64,000 nt of DNA from Odontocerum albicorne (Eukaryota > Arthropoda > Insecta > Trichoptera > Odontoceridae), in contig OX463846.1 in the NCBI GenBank assembly GCA_949825065.1, forward strand, positions 6,529,366 to 6,593,365. The letters run 5' to 3'. Under the pieces are notes generated by a model. The model searched no databases. It was given only the letters and a program-made list of their open reading frames with translations, and was not told the DNA's origin. Each line of letters opens with the position of its first letter. The first letter of the stretch is position 1. Positions 34,010-46,069 of this stretch are shown piece after piece. A program made the translations under genes and the position numbers.

Positions 34010-36050
34010 TGATCATAATTAGCTAGGATTTTACCTATATCTATCTCATATATTTTTATTTTCAAATTAATTATTTTATTGACACCATAGCTGAAATGAC
34101 TTATTTCATTATATGTATATTAATCAATCATTATTGCTTTATCGCTCAAATCGACCTTAAATAAATTCAACGCTCTACAAAACAAACTATTACAACTTTA
34201 TCCGGTTGAATTACAAATATTTGAAGCAATTAATCATTTCTCGCGTGATCGATTAACTTCTGATTCAGGCAATAGGCAATAACCGTTCGGTTAACTCAAA
34301 CTAGTTAAGCTGGTGGGCTGGCCACCGGTTTCATTATTCAGCCTTTGCATGGTTTCAGCAAATTCTCATAAACAACTTTGTTGCTCAAGGTCGATACAAG
34401 CGTCATTTAATTTAAACTTAGTCCTACACGAATAGTATCAACATAATCAAAATAAATTAGGATTTTTTAACTTGAACCTGAAATATTTTTGTATTTATAG
34501 TGTAAAATATTAACTGTGCTATATATGATATTCAACAATTATATACTTTACATAATGCTAGGTATAAAATTACATTCAAATAAACTGCAGAATAAAGTTA
34601 ATAGATTGGGAGAACTAAATGTATTTGTTTTCAATGTATGAGTTGAAAAAAAAAATAAGTAGGAAAGGTTGAAGAATTGTCGTGTGCAGCAGAGTTGGGT
34701 AAATAGACCGGAGAGATCACGACCTTCCGTCACGAGAAATCGACCAAGAAAAAGAAATAGAAAAATATATCTTACGAGATAATTTAATGTGGATGAAACG
34801 AAAGCTCTATGGAGCTTATAAAAGTGGTGAAATCTGTCATATCTACCCACCCTCTAATGGGCATAGTGGGATGGTTAAAATAAATATATGAAACAAAAAA
34901 AGTTTATGTTTGAGATTTTTTTTTTAAATACGTTGTATAAATAAATAGTGTTATTCAAACGATGATATATAATAAATATTCAATGGTTCTAAGTGTCCAT
35001 AAAAGTTTGTTTACAGATAATTTTATAAAACTTGCCCTATGAGCCGTGATAGACAAGAATCGGTTGGATCTCAAACCATGAACTACCTCGTTGATGTACT
35101 CGTATATTAAGTGTTAACATAAGTTGTGTCCATTTTTTTTTAAATTTAAAAATGAGCACCAAAAGTAAAACAAAATGGTAAGGGTTATTATGTGGATGAA
35201 CCGAACTCACTTGATGGTTGGCCCGGACAGCGGGACTACATGCTCTAGACAGGACTTGAGTGATATGAGTGGAAGAGCAATCTCTGTTGTCTCCTACTGG
35301 AAACACGTGGCACGATCAATAACTGATGACCCGAACACGAAAATGAATGAATATGCTTATATAAAGTTCCACCTAGTTCGCTGAAACCTGTGATAAGTTG
35401 TTTAGTGTTCAAAATCAGCGGCGCCATTTCAATTTTCGTATTACCGCACTCGAGTAAATGACATGAGGGTCTGTCATCACATACATTATTCAGCATCACC
35501 TGAGTGAATTCGTGCAAAAGAATATTTGTTGAATACATATCCCAACCAAGGGACCACTACGAAAAGTTAATTTAGAAAATGTATTTTTTATCCATGTGTA
35601 TGAAAAGCTAGGGGCGTGCCTGTGCTATGAAATTAAGCGGGCTAGCCTGGTGGTAACCTTCGCTGACCCCCCCCCCCTTATTCATATATCAAATTTTTAA
35701 TGAACCCTTCTGATACCTAAAGCCGTATTAGAATATACTACAATATGTTCATACATTTAAAATATCGTAAGGGTTTTTTGTCAATAGTTTCAACTGAGGT
35801 TTTTTTTGAAGAAATTTCACAGTAAAAACTTACTGTGGGTTTTTTTTCAGAATAAAATATAAAGTAAATATTTTACATGGTAAGCTAGATTTTTTTCTAC
35901 TCACCGAGAAAAATATGCGGTGTATGAATGTGAATGTACGACAGAATAAGAAATATTATTAAGAATGAATATGAGATAAAAACTTATTAAGAGCGAAGTT
36001 TCTACAAGTTTAATTGACTACAACGTTTAGCTAGGCATTCTTTTACATAA
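34010..36050. other. No recognised gene, 2 kb
   Basis: Several ORFs of 60-100 codons occur (for example 34548-34850 minus and 35037-35306 minus) with no motif. An 11-C run lies at about 35667. LINE-A-like short matches occur near 35925-35985. Confidence 0.35.
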
Positions 36051-36055
36051 CTCGA

Positions 36056-36091
36056 TTTTTATAGTGCAGTTGCTTAACTGCACTATAAAAA
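36056..36091. repeat. Perfect 16-bp-arm hairpin
   Basis: TTTTTATAGTGCAGTT pairs exactly with AACTGCACTATAAAAA across a 4-base loop. Without a downstream T run in either gene context it is not a terminator; it could be a MITE core. Confidence 0.6.
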
Positions 36092-36899
36092 ATAATACTC
36101 GTAACAAGCAGCGTAAAACTATCTAAAAGTGAAACAAGTACATGAATGAATCCGCCAGAAAACTGAACTTGGGTCGCACACTTGCTAAGGGTGAATAATT
36201 AACCTTTAAACTGAATACTCAACGTTACTGCTTCAAATTAGTGTATTTTATGCACAACAAACATCGTACTCGCACTACAGAGATAACAGAAATACAATTG
36301 TATCCAAATTGTTTTTGTAAATTGCGAGAGCTTTTGGCATGACATATGTCGTAACATAATTTTAATAAAAAATAATTTAAAAAAAACTCACAAAATTTAG
36401 CGACACAAGGTTCTGCGATACAAATAGTCGTGCGTGTTATTAGGTCATCCAGGTAAAGAGAAAAATGGCTTTTCAGAGGTGTAGAGGTGATATTTTTTTT
36501 ATTATTCATGGAGCAAAGGACCCATTTAGGTCTTTCCCTAATTACTCCGGTGTATAGCCTGACGTAAATCGAGGCCATTTTCTCATCATATAAAATTCAG
36601 TTCTCTTAATAAACCTTAAATTAATATGAGTTAATCAACCGACCTTCCTGCGCGAAAAATTAACTCTGTCAAAGATTTTAATCGAAAATCGCATATTTAT
36701 GTTTACAGACCCTTTAAATTTTCATTAAACGATGCTCCAATTATGATTATAATAGACAACCTAAGCTATCGTGATACTGAATTTTATCGTTAACTAGAAA
36801 TGGGTTTTTGATTAGAAAAAAAATTAATATCTACTTTGTTGCATACATTATGATTTCTAACTGAACAAATTTGGTTTAGTTACGTAAAACAGTATTTAT

Positions 36900-37090
36900 T
36901 TTCCAACTTTAACGTATAGAAGTGAAATGTGGATATTAAAATATCTATTAAAAGTTGTTAAGCGTGTACTGAGTATAAAACATGGGATGACAATGTATGA
37001 CAGAATACGAAATGATGTGGTGATACATATATATGAATGTGGACTATAATGTATGGTGGAATACGAAAAAATGTGGTGATATACCTATAT
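36900..37090 (+). repeat. LINE-A fragment(s)
   Basis: ACAATGTATGACAGAATACGAAATGATGTGGTGAT-like sequence occurs twice, encoding the MTMYDRIRN-type segment that lies upstream of the LINE-A tail. Very decayed. Confidence 0.4.
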
Positions 37091-37099
37091 ATGAATATA

Positions 37100-37647
37100 T
37101 GTGTCGACGCTTTTCAAACCCAGGTATGTCCACATTATGACATTTTTGAGATAAATGTACGAAAATGTAGTCCTGGATAAATCTGCATTTTTCAAAATAA
37201 GATATCTCCTTGTGAAATCGATGCAAAATGGTGATTGAAATAAGAGTTTATGAGATATGTCCACGAGGTTGTTTTAATCAAAGTCAGACATGTCTATTTA
37301 GACCAATTAGAGGGAACCATCATTCAAGATGGCCAATCAGTCGTAGTGTAGTCACACTGTCAACAACAATCAAACTCGGGTATGTCCATGCGGTGTTGTA
37401 TCAAAATCACGCATTTTCAATGAGCGTTTTTCAAAAGCGGACATGTCCAAATTGAAATGTGCTTTATTTTTTCTACTGACTTGAATTTCTAGGATTTTTT
37501 TTTTGAAAACACAATGTCATCTATAAAGCAATTCTCAAAAAGACACATAATTTTTATATATGTAGTTTTCAGTGATCAGGGACAAAATACCGTTTTGCTC
37601 GGTTTGAACTTGTGTGGACATACCTGGTTTTGAAAAGCATCGACACA
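37100..37647 (+). mobile_element. TA-flanked MITE, 35-bp inverted repeats
   Basis: This 548-bp element lies between TA (37098-37099 and 37648-37649). The 35-bp arms begin TGTGTCGACGCTTTTCAAAC and TGTGTCGATGCTTTTCAAAA with two mismatches. Inside, GGTATGTCC-like motifs recur. The 75-codon ORF at 37228-37455 has no homology I recognise. It is likely Tc1/mariner-mobilised. H3 is inserted 34 bases after its end. Confidence 0.8.
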
Positions 37648-37681
37648 TATATGAATATGTGTACATTAATGTAGACTTTGT

Positions 37682-37988
37682 AATTGGTTTTTATTAAACA
37701 CTATTCTTCCACTTTTTGTAACGGTATAAACCTACCGGTTTGAAGGCTTTCCCCTAATCATCAGGGGAGCACAAAACAGACACAGGGGAGCACAAAACAG
37801 ACACAGGGGAGCACAATACAAACACACAAAACATGTATATTTTTTGCTTCCCTGATGATTAGGTGAAAGTCTTGAATCCGGTAGGGTTATACTGTTATAA
37901 AAAGTGGACTAAACAGTGTTTGATAAAACAAATAACAATGTCTTGAAACCTCCACAATGTTAATGCCTTAACTATAAATAATATAATG
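37682..37988 (+). mobile_element. Hairpin-headed short element H3, long form
   Basis: This is the longest copy, 307 bp. The arms extend about 80 bases each (from TTTTTATTAAACACT to ATCATCAGGGGAGC, returning from CTTCCCTGATGATTAGG to CAGTGTTTGATAAAAC), with mismatches. The loop holds about three units of CAGGGGAGCACAAAACAGAC. The family tail follows and ends in CTTAACTATAAATAATATA. Flanking ATGTAGACTTTGT and ATGTGGACTTTGT (37669-37681 and 37989-38001) match at 12 of 13 bases. Shorter copies look like deletion forms of this head. Confidence 0.75.
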
Positions 37989-38001
37989 ATGTGGACTTTG
38001 T

Positions 38002-38240
38002 TGATATATTAGGTAAGATGTATGAGAACACTCTGATATGGTTACAGTACGTGAAGCAAATAGGTGAAGATAGATTCACAAAACAAATACACAGTGCAAA
38101 TGTGAGTAGTCTGAGAATTCTAGAAGTTGTATGAGAAGGTGTATGTATATTGAAGAGGCCAATGATATGTGTCAAGATTGAAAAGTCTGGTGACTCCTAC
38201 CCTGAAATGAATATGGTGTGATGGTATGTATTAATTTGAG
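38002..38240 (+). repeat. LINE-A 3' end, decayed
   Basis: AGATTCACAAAACAAATACA, then GAGAAGGTGTATGTATATTG and the terminus GTGTGATGGTATGTATT follow the LINE-A tail order (LTKQI, MRMYMDMEK, end). H3 is inserted at or beside its start. Confidence 0.5.
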
Positions 38241-38278
38241 CATTTTGTATAATATGTATGTGAAATAATTTTGTATAT

Positions 38279-38975
38279 TTAAGGGGGTGGGGTACTCGTA
38301 TTTTACTCCGGAAGCGTGAATTTTCGTTGTTTTTTCAAATTAAACAAAAAAAATCTAAAAAGATTTTTTCCTATACATTTTTTTCAATTTGTTTATTGAT
38401 GATTTGAGAATGAACAAAAAAATTTTTGAAAAAAAATGAGTTAAAATTCAAGATATCAGCTGTTATATTTTGTGGTAAAAAAAGGGGGTAAACTGGTCGC
38501 CCTTTAGTAAATACACAGTTTCTTGATACGAAATAATGTAGTTATAGTTGGTACCAAAGAGAAAAAAAAATAAAAAATTCGTAAAATGGCGTCTGTCTCA
38601 AAAAAAAAAATCTATTTTTTAACCCTTTTTTTTCAAATTTAAAAAAAATAGTTTTGAATTTTTCAAGGTAAGGACGATATAAAAACATTTATTTAAGTTT
38701 TATACTTAATTTGAAGGCAATCGGTTAAATAAAACTTGAGATTTTAAGTCGACCAGGTCGAAAAAAGTAGTTTCGAGAAAAACGCGTTTAAAGTTTTGAG
38801 ATTATTGTCTGAGTCATACCGGTGTGGCGTAATTGCTGCCTCATTTATAGCTATAACTTTGTAAATATTGAGAATTTTAAAATTACCTTTTCAGAACATA
38901 TTTTTAAAAGTCTAATCTTTAAGAATAGGCAAAAAAAATATTTTTTCAAATTTCTAGAGCAGAATACCCCCTTAA
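38279..38975 (+). mobile_element. TTAA-flanked element, TTAAGGGGGT termini
   Basis: This 697-bp element is bounded by TTAA (38279-38282 and 38972-38975) with inner ends GGGGGT and, as reverse complement, GGGGGTATTCTGCTCTAG. Beyond the first 6 bases the arms diverge. The interior has A-rich tracts and no ORF. TTAA target and G-rich termini fit Kolobok- or piggyBac-type MITEs; its ends differ from family T. Confidence 0.55.
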
Positions 38976-38979
38976 GTGA

Positions 38980-40480
38980 ACGCATGGGATGAATAGTGTT
39001 TTAAGTAACCTATTAGTTACGAATGAATTGAATTGACATAACATTAGATGAATGTGAAAAAAAATTATATTCTATTGTAGATTGAGTTTTTTTGTTCTGT
39101 ATGATATATGGTTGTTATGAATAATGCGACTCATTATCTGTGATGTCCTTTATTATTTTTAAATAATGAATGTGTACGGTTTTTCAATAATTCCTAAATC
39201 GCACGTGCAAAACTGTTCGTCCAATGTATCCACGATGAATACCGTTTTGTGTTTTCTTCATACTATAAACTTCTTTAAAAAATGTTCATTTTCACAATTT
39301 GACAAACTTATTTCGAACGTTTCAAAGCGTAAGTGATATCAAATATCTTCACGCATATTTGTTTACAGGGACGGTTTTCAGTGCCTCACCTTTCAAGGAG
39401 TAAAAAACGAGATACTTTTCTGTCAAGCTGTTTTTGAAGAGGCTCGAGTCGCATTTTGTGAGAAAATTAATTTCCTTCCGTGTCAATATCGCGCAGCACT
39501 CGATTACATGCGAAGAGTTTTGGATGGGGGCACACCACTTAAGGAGAGTATATTCAAAATATTACGTTATAGAAACTAAATTGAATTTGAAATGGATGTT
39601 TATTTGGCAGATCTCGAAAAATGTATGTTTTGCTTATGTGTTATACCAATTTTCGTATACACTGGCACATACTAACACTTCAATTTACTATCGAGTATAC
39701 AGAGATAACAGACTTTTCCAACCTTACAACATTTAAGATTGTCTTTTCAAACCTTACAACATTTAAGATTTCTGTAGGTCCACTTAGGTAAAAAATATTT
39801 GTTCCATAGTGAAGTGGTTGCAACTAATTATTTAGTCAACTCTTGGATAACAAAACTGCACAGATTGGGTGGGTTATCAATATGTGAATTTTACTTCTTT
39901 TTTTTAATATGGCTTAATACTTACATATGTAAATTGAATGAGTCGTTCTTGTCAGGATGAATAGACTGAACTGTATGTATTCGCTTTCTTGCGTTGTTTA
40001 ACTTGTAACATGTTTCTATTATTGTATAAAACTGTTTATACGTCAATATTAAATTAAATTTGTTGTTTTTTTATCTAAGTATCAAACATGTTGTTTGACC
40101 TTTGAAATAAATAAAATATAAATTACTTTTTAAAACGTATAAATCTAAATTATTCACCATTGGATACTATCGAAACAGATGAATGAAGATATTATAAGAA
40201 ATATTATCCATCATCAATAACAGAAAGAAGGAAAACATTGGAAGTTTAATGCGAAAAATATGAGATCATACAACTGATGTTTCATGGGAAAGTTCAGGGT
40301 GCTGAAAAAGAACTTACTTGTTGACCTCTAAAGGGAAGAACTTCATAGGAAAATAATTTTACCATAAATAAATTTGGTTCCAAACTGAATGACGTGTACA
40401 GAAATGTGAAAAAAACTACAAAATAGATCCAAAGTATGCAGTAGGCTAGTTTAATTATTTAAAAAACACATATTAAATGT
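38980..40480. other. No recognised gene
   Basis: The ORF at 39434-39736 (100 codons) shows no motif. A 29-base direct repeat including CCTTACAACATTTAAGATT occurs at 39720-39770. Confidence 0.4.
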
Positions 40481-40870
40481 TACATGCATACCATCATGAC
40501 GTTTCACTTTCGGGGTAGACAGAGTGACTTTTAACCAGCAACAGACTATCGTGTCACACCACAGATCCTAAGTTTCTTCTATATTCATACACCTCCTCAT
40601 ACAACCCCTACGATGTCTTTGACTTTATGTTTTATTTTTTCAAAATATCATTCACTTGATTGAACCTTACTTTTCTTGGTCTCTTGACTGAACCTTACGT
40701 CTTACACTCTCATTTGAGATATATATCTGTTTGGTTAATCTTTCTTCCTCCATTTGTTCTATATGGCCAAACCATTTCAGAGTGCTCTTTTTCATCTTAC
40801 TCAACAAACAAGTCTTAGGTTCGCATTCGTCTCTAATCACCTCATTTTGTTTTTTGGATAAGCACACTTG
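40480..40870 (-). pseudogene. LINE-A 3' end
   Basis: On the minus strand this encodes ECEPKTCLLSKMKKSTLKWF, then GHIEQMEEERLTKQIYISNE in one frame, matching the best LINE-A copy at 60220-60900. It then shifts frame before the KVWLNQ region. It ends at the family terminus near 40490. The RT core is missing. Confidence 0.7.
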
Positions 40871-41244
40871 CGATAAATACAAAAATCTACATTTTATTTT
40901 GAATTTATTACTATCTTGGTACGTTTACAGTTTTGGGACAACTCTATATTCCAAATGATTGAGTTTATTCAAATGATTGAGTTCATTGAAATTTTAAAGC
41001 TACCAACTAAAGTTTCAATTAAAAATATTCACAAACAAATGCTAAGCAACTTAATTTTAATTTTTTAGATTAACATATAATTATTTTTGTTGATGATTTA
41101 CACAATTTCGTAAGTTTAAAATAATTTTAAAAAAAAACTATACATTTTATATGAACATCAAATGAATAATATGTTTTTATAAACGTATCTTACAAAGCTG
41201 TCCATAGTTAAATTATATAAGTCAAGACTTTATGACCTATCATA

Positions 41245-41610
41245 ACTTTTTTTTACGTCGTCCTTTACTGTCCATGCAGCGAGACTCTGGAACCAATTAC
41301 TAACCAATGTTAGACTCGCTCCGTCTTGGCATGCTTTAAGAAGTCAGTGATATAATGTGTTTCACTCTTGATTTTTCTTTCCTCTCCGTCATCCTTTACT
41401 TTTCTTTCGATTAATGATATCTCACTTTTACTATGTACTCGTATAACATATTGTTCATATATATTTTTCAGTGTGAATAATTATTTGAATATTGTTTACG
41501 GCTATGTAACTTCCTTTATTTTCCTTTCTGGTTGGTTGGAAGATATTGCAGTAGAAAAAGAGCCTGCCAGATTGTTTTAGCGATGAAGTATCAAATAAAT
41601 AAATAACTCG
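41245..41610 (+). pseudogene. LINE-B 3' end
   Basis: GTCCATGCAGCGAGACTCTGGAACCAATTACTAACC is the same region as the RLWNQLQTNIR segment at 20225-20880 (quoted here only to show register), followed by a shortened UTR and AAATAAATAAATAA. Frames are broken. Confidence 0.65.
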
Positions 41611-41859
41611 TCTGCAACTAGTTTGACCTATACCTCTTCATCTTTCTATTATGTAATGAAATATTATCGGTACAAATTAATTTAACCGCTTTATAGCAAT
41701 ATCCCGCCAGATGTACGAGTACTATGTTGAACCATGTACACAAAAAATAAAAACAGATGAGATTAATAAAAATGTCATATTGGTCTACTTTGGTTTTTTT
41801 TATATTGAATTTCAACGACATGGGAATGTAATACTTTTCCATGTGCCAGAATTTTCAAT

Positions 41860-42825
41860 TAATTAATTACTACCCTTCTTCATTACAGTGTTGGACAATA
41901 ATCTATCCTTCGTAATTTTTTCCACTTTCTATTCAACGTTAAACGCCTTAACTGAGGTTTCGCAATACCTTTTATATAATCTGTTACCAGTATTTAGCGT
42001 TACCAAAAAAAGTTGAAAAAGGGTCCAATGACGTCAAGGTGACGCAATTTAAAGGTAGACTCGTGTTGGAAAATTGACAAAAATTTACTTTTTAACGAAT
42101 CATATCTGACTGAGGCTGCTTGTTAGTTGAATAGACTTAAAATAAATGGAAACTTATAGGAAAGAGAAAAAAAATGTTTGAATAATTTTCATTTAAAAAA
42201 AAAATCTCGTAAATATTTTCAAAAACACTTCGAATCGAATTTGAAGGTGATACGATTGCAAAAACAATTTGCTTCTTTTACATAATTTTCCAATAAATAA
42301 AAAACTGAAATTAATAACAAATATTTATCAAAAATATTCCTTGAGTTAAAGTGAAAAAAGAAGTACGCCACATCTATGGGAATGAATGAAGAAAAAATTG
42401 ATACGATAAATTCTGATACTTGTGCAAATATTAAAAATAAACTAAAAATATTTAAAATATTTTAGCAGACATTCAATGTTGAAAATTTTGATGTCGAATA
42501 AGGTTGATTCTTTTTTATCGGTTTAATTTAAAATTAACTTGTTTCTTTTTAATAGCCAGTGCCTTTGGTAAGTGGGCCATATAATTGTATTAATAACGAA
42601 TAAATTTATGCCAACTACCTATAATGAATAAACTATAAGGTTCAGAATAAAGTGATTATGGAACTTGTTACACGTCTGATGAGTTCATTGATTTCAAGCA
42701 ATTTATTCAAATCAACTAACTTTTGTTTCATAATTAATCATTATAAATATCCATGACTGTGTCTTTAACGCAATTTTTGAGAAAAAATATTTTTTTAAAG
42801 GAACATTAGGATGGTAATTTTATGG
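41860..42825. other. No recognised gene; single Tc1-like terminus
   Basis: TACAGTGTTGGACAATAATC at 41885 resembles the end of Tc1-like elements, but no opposite end was found. The remainder is AT-rich with nothing supported. Confidence 0.35.
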
Positions 42826-42829
42826 GAGT

Positions 42830-43310
42830 ATTTTGAGATAAATAATACATCTTTATTTTATTCTTAAATATCGATGAGGATATCTGAACCAGGAAGATTG
42901 TTCCAAAGTCGAACCGAGTGAACCTCAAAAGATAATGTGTAGAATTATGTGAGATACGTTGGTAGAAAAATCCTGCCGTCACCAGATCGCATAGTCAGTC
43001 AATGCTCTGAAAGATAATTTACACGCAGTCAACACTTTAAAGAGGGTTGGTTGAGCGTGAAGATGTCTTTGCTGTATTATTTTAAGCCATTGGAGACGCA
43101 CGATATTTCGATAGATGATCATATATTTTTTAAGATTATCGAATTAAAAAAATCGAAGCCTTTCCAATCTAACCAATAACATGCTTACTAGTATCAAGAT
43201 AACAAACCCCATAGTCAATTAAGGGCAAAATTAATGATGGGCTAGCAAGAGTGCAGTTAGTAAGGAGTAAGGGGTTTGGAGTATTTGTTGTTGGTGCCAC
43301 ACATTTGTTG
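42830..43310 (-). pseudogene. LINE-F RT C-terminus, decayed
   Basis: The minus strand carries scattered in-frame pieces of a non-LTR RT tail: LASPSLILPLIDYGVCYLD (end of the palm or connection region), then HLSKYRA, and finally VHSVRLWNNLPGSDILIDI with a stop. The final RLWNNLP is the conserved C-terminal motif of CR1/L2/Jockey-type proteins. Stops and frameshifts are frequent. It is distinct in sequence from LINE-B. Confidence 0.55.
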
Positions 43311-43319
43311 TTGATGATA

Positions 43320-44410
43320 GGCATATCCTCTTACATAAAGGGCAAGGAGATTAAGTACTTGCAGCGTGTCTTTGTCTTTTCCTCCATTAGGTTACTGATA
43401 ACCAATATGAGTTTAACGCCACTTAGCTATTTCCGCTACTGTTTGCTCCAAATTGAACTGAGAATTAACGTTTTATGTGTTTCTTGCAGTATGTTCTTAT
43501 GTTTTTTTTTACGTTACCCACCGTGTTTTCTTTTGATCTCCGTTAGCTCACAAAAAAAGAATATTTTTTGAGTGCTTAGAATCAGGATTGCGAGCAAATA
43601 ATAGTAATAGTAAAAATAATACATATAAAGCGCCGTTAAGAGAATCAACTCTCCTCGAGAACGCTCTAACTCCGGATCTGAACGAACTTTTAGTGACAGA
43701 TAAAAATGATTACGATAGTGTAAAGATAGAAAAGAAGTAGATAAGAAACTTCCCCGTAACTGCATATTTAAAAAAATAAATGTTTGTAAAAAAAAACCAG
43801 AGAAACCTCACCAAAGGGAAACGAATTATCAAAAAACCTTTGTAGAACTTTCGATATGTGGTCGTAATACGTTCGTCTTTAGGCGTAGTATAGTGTTCAT
43901 ATACAATAAGAAATTTTGATAAGACTTTCCAAAAAGGGTTATCTTTATATACTACATAAAGTTGCAACTCCACACATATCATATATCTAACACTTTGAGG
44001 CAACTATTTAGATACCAAAAAACTAGCAATGGAAAAAGCTCTATCATAATATTTTTGAAAAAGCTCTGTCATAATATAAGATTTGGAATAATCAATATAT
44101 TCGATTAAGAAGTAATCGACCTATAATTTATATTGCATTCCGAAGTAACGTACCTTAGACACAGATTCCAAAGATACAATGCATATATCTCATTAAATGA
44201 CTTGAATACAGAGATATAACGTTTCTAGTTGATTCGTTTGCAACACTTGAGCCAATGTCAACTTTTTAGAGTTACTAAATGTCCAGATGTGACACCACAA
44301 TCTCGATTATACAGAAATATGCGCTGTTCAAAACTTCATTATTTTATACTCGAAAGCACCGTCAAACCTTCATTATTTATACTCGTATTTAAAGTGTCGC
44401 TGCTGATATT
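43320..44410. other. No recognised gene
   Basis: An ORF at 43251-43571 lacks motifs. CATAATAT-type direct repeats (AAAAGCTCTRTCATAATAT) occur at 44035-44080. Confidence 0.35.
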
Positions 44411-44457
44411 TTTTATGATGTTTCGTTGACAGAGAATCTTTGATGCATACTCTGTGA

Positions 44458-44945
44458 TTGCTGTTTTACAAACGGCAGTATTTGTTTCACTGTTTAATCG
44501 CAATTATTATTACCAATATCCCTTTTTTGATGTATCGTCTACAGGAAATCCTTGATTCATACTCATATATTAGATATGGTATAATTTATTTATTTAATTA
44601 ATAACACAACAGTGTCTTTATATACAAATGAACATGTGACAGGTTATACAAGTACTTAAAATTATTGACAAATAATACAACTTTATCTAGCATGAAGATA
44701 CAAAAAGCAGTAGTAATAATAAATTACAGTCATTGTTTTAAATTGCTGTTTTACAAACGGCAGTATTTGTTTCACTATTGAATCACAATTATAATTACTA
44801 ATAATCCTTTTTTGATGTATCGTTTACAGGAAATCCTTGATTCATACTCATTTTTAGATGTGATTTGATTGCTGTTTTACAAACGGCAGTATTTGTTTTA
44901 CTATTGAATCACAATTATTATCACTAATAACCCTATTTTGACTGA
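44458..44945 (+). repeat. ~125-bp tandem repeat split by an insertion
   Basis: Units starting ATTGCTGTTTTACAAACGGC occur at 44458, 44742 and 44868; the first two carry TGATGTATCG followed by CAGGAAATCCTTGATTCATA. Units 2 and 3 are adjacent. Units 1 and 2 are separated by about 163 bases (44578-44740) beginning TTTATTTATTTAATTAATAA, which looks like a reversed LINE tail. A degenerate fourth unit may precede at 44415. Confidence 0.75.
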
Positions 44946-45109
44946 CAAACTTTTGGTTTATGTGCTAGACAATTATATGCGCCATCGTGAATGAAGATTG
45001 TTTTCGGTGCAATACTCCGTTAAGAGATGTTAAGATTATCACTACTCGCATACAAAATGAGCTTGTTGAATATATTTTCTAATAAAAATATCTTCCCCAT
45101 CTCGGTGAA

Positions 45110-45172
45110 AACATTTAGGATTGAACCTCCTTCATATAATTTGTAGATATCACCGGGTCTCTTCACAAGAAA
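45110..45172 (-). repeat. tRNA-like SINE head, degenerate
   Basis: The minus strand reads GACCCGGTGATATC and then GGAGGTTCAATCC, weak A- and B-box matches. Confidence 0.35.
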
Positions 45173-45249
45173 TCATGATTTTTTTTATATATAGTTTCTG
45201 TTGACATTATGCTACGAGTATATCAAGATTTTTATTCCATTTTTTTTTT

Positions 45250-45345
45250 GTTATTTAAATGTAATTGGGTTAGTTTGTATCAAAATATGAATATTTTAAA
45301 AAACGAAGCTGAAAACGTGAAAATTTTGACAATCTATATTTTACT
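45250..45345 (-). repeat. Short dispersed repeat, pair with 185-276
   Basis: Reverse complement of the stretch beside the mariner fragment at the window start. No terminal repeats. Confidence 0.5.
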
Positions 45346-45764
45346 GCGTATCGATAAATTCTGTCATTCCGAGTAACCTGCAATAACTTTCGCTTGTGAT
45401 ATAATGAGGATATCATCCTTAAGTCGTTTTTCCGTAAATGTCGAGGAGAGAAGCGTTGATGAGAAGGTAATTACACGAAAACTATTCGCGTATAAGCTTT
45501 ACTTGAGTATGCCTCGTCTTCTTCTATATTTCAAGTTGCCTTTATGTTTCCATTGAAGCCTTCTGCATATTGACTGGAATCAAGTTACTGTGTCATTTTG
45601 CTTTCAATTTTCGTACAAGCTGTTTTCAACAAAATGTGTGAGAGTTTATGAAATTCAACAGTCTTTGGACTATTTAAGATGCAGTGCTTTAGACATAGAG
45701 ATTGTTTGGCCACTTAAGAATGATAAATATTGAAAGATTTACAAAAAAAATATTTCAAACATAA

Positions 45765-46060
45765 CTGGATGCATATAACGAAATCATTCTCCCAACTTTA
45801 GAATACGCAGATGAAACGTAAACGTGGCAAAAAAAATAACGAAAGTAAGATAAATACGTTGGAAATGACAGCGTTGTGTACAATGACTGGAAACTCAATG
45901 TATGATAAAATAGACAATGAGAGCGTTAGGAAATAATGTTGATTGAACGAAGATGTTGTGATTAAGATGAAAAAAATTAGCATTGAGATAATTTGGGAAC
46001 GCAAGAAAAAGAATAAGTAATGTAAAATTTACAAAAATAATCTATATGAAATTTTAAAAG
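45765..46060 (+). pseudogene. LINE-A RT segment
   Basis: This older LINE-A piece covers the region just after the RT domain. Reading through stops gives NAIILPTLEYADET, TWQKK, then SKINTLEMTALCTM and MYDKIDNESVRK, corresponding to VPTLxYGSETWTWQKK and the MYDRIRNDVVR series of the family. The tail beyond it is lost. Several stops show it is dead. Confidence 0.6.
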
Positions 46061-46069
46061 AACTATGAA

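Noticed and set aside
36056..36091. Intrinsic terminator
   Set aside because: No adjacent gene, and the eukaryotic repeat context makes a bacterial-type terminator implausible.
36225..36578. 117-codon open frame on the minus strand
   Set aside because: No recognisable motif and low-complexity composition; nothing similar elsewhere in the window.
41885..41930. Possible Tc1-like element
   Set aside because: Only one end-like sequence (CAGTGTTGGACAATAATC) with no opposite end or transposase.
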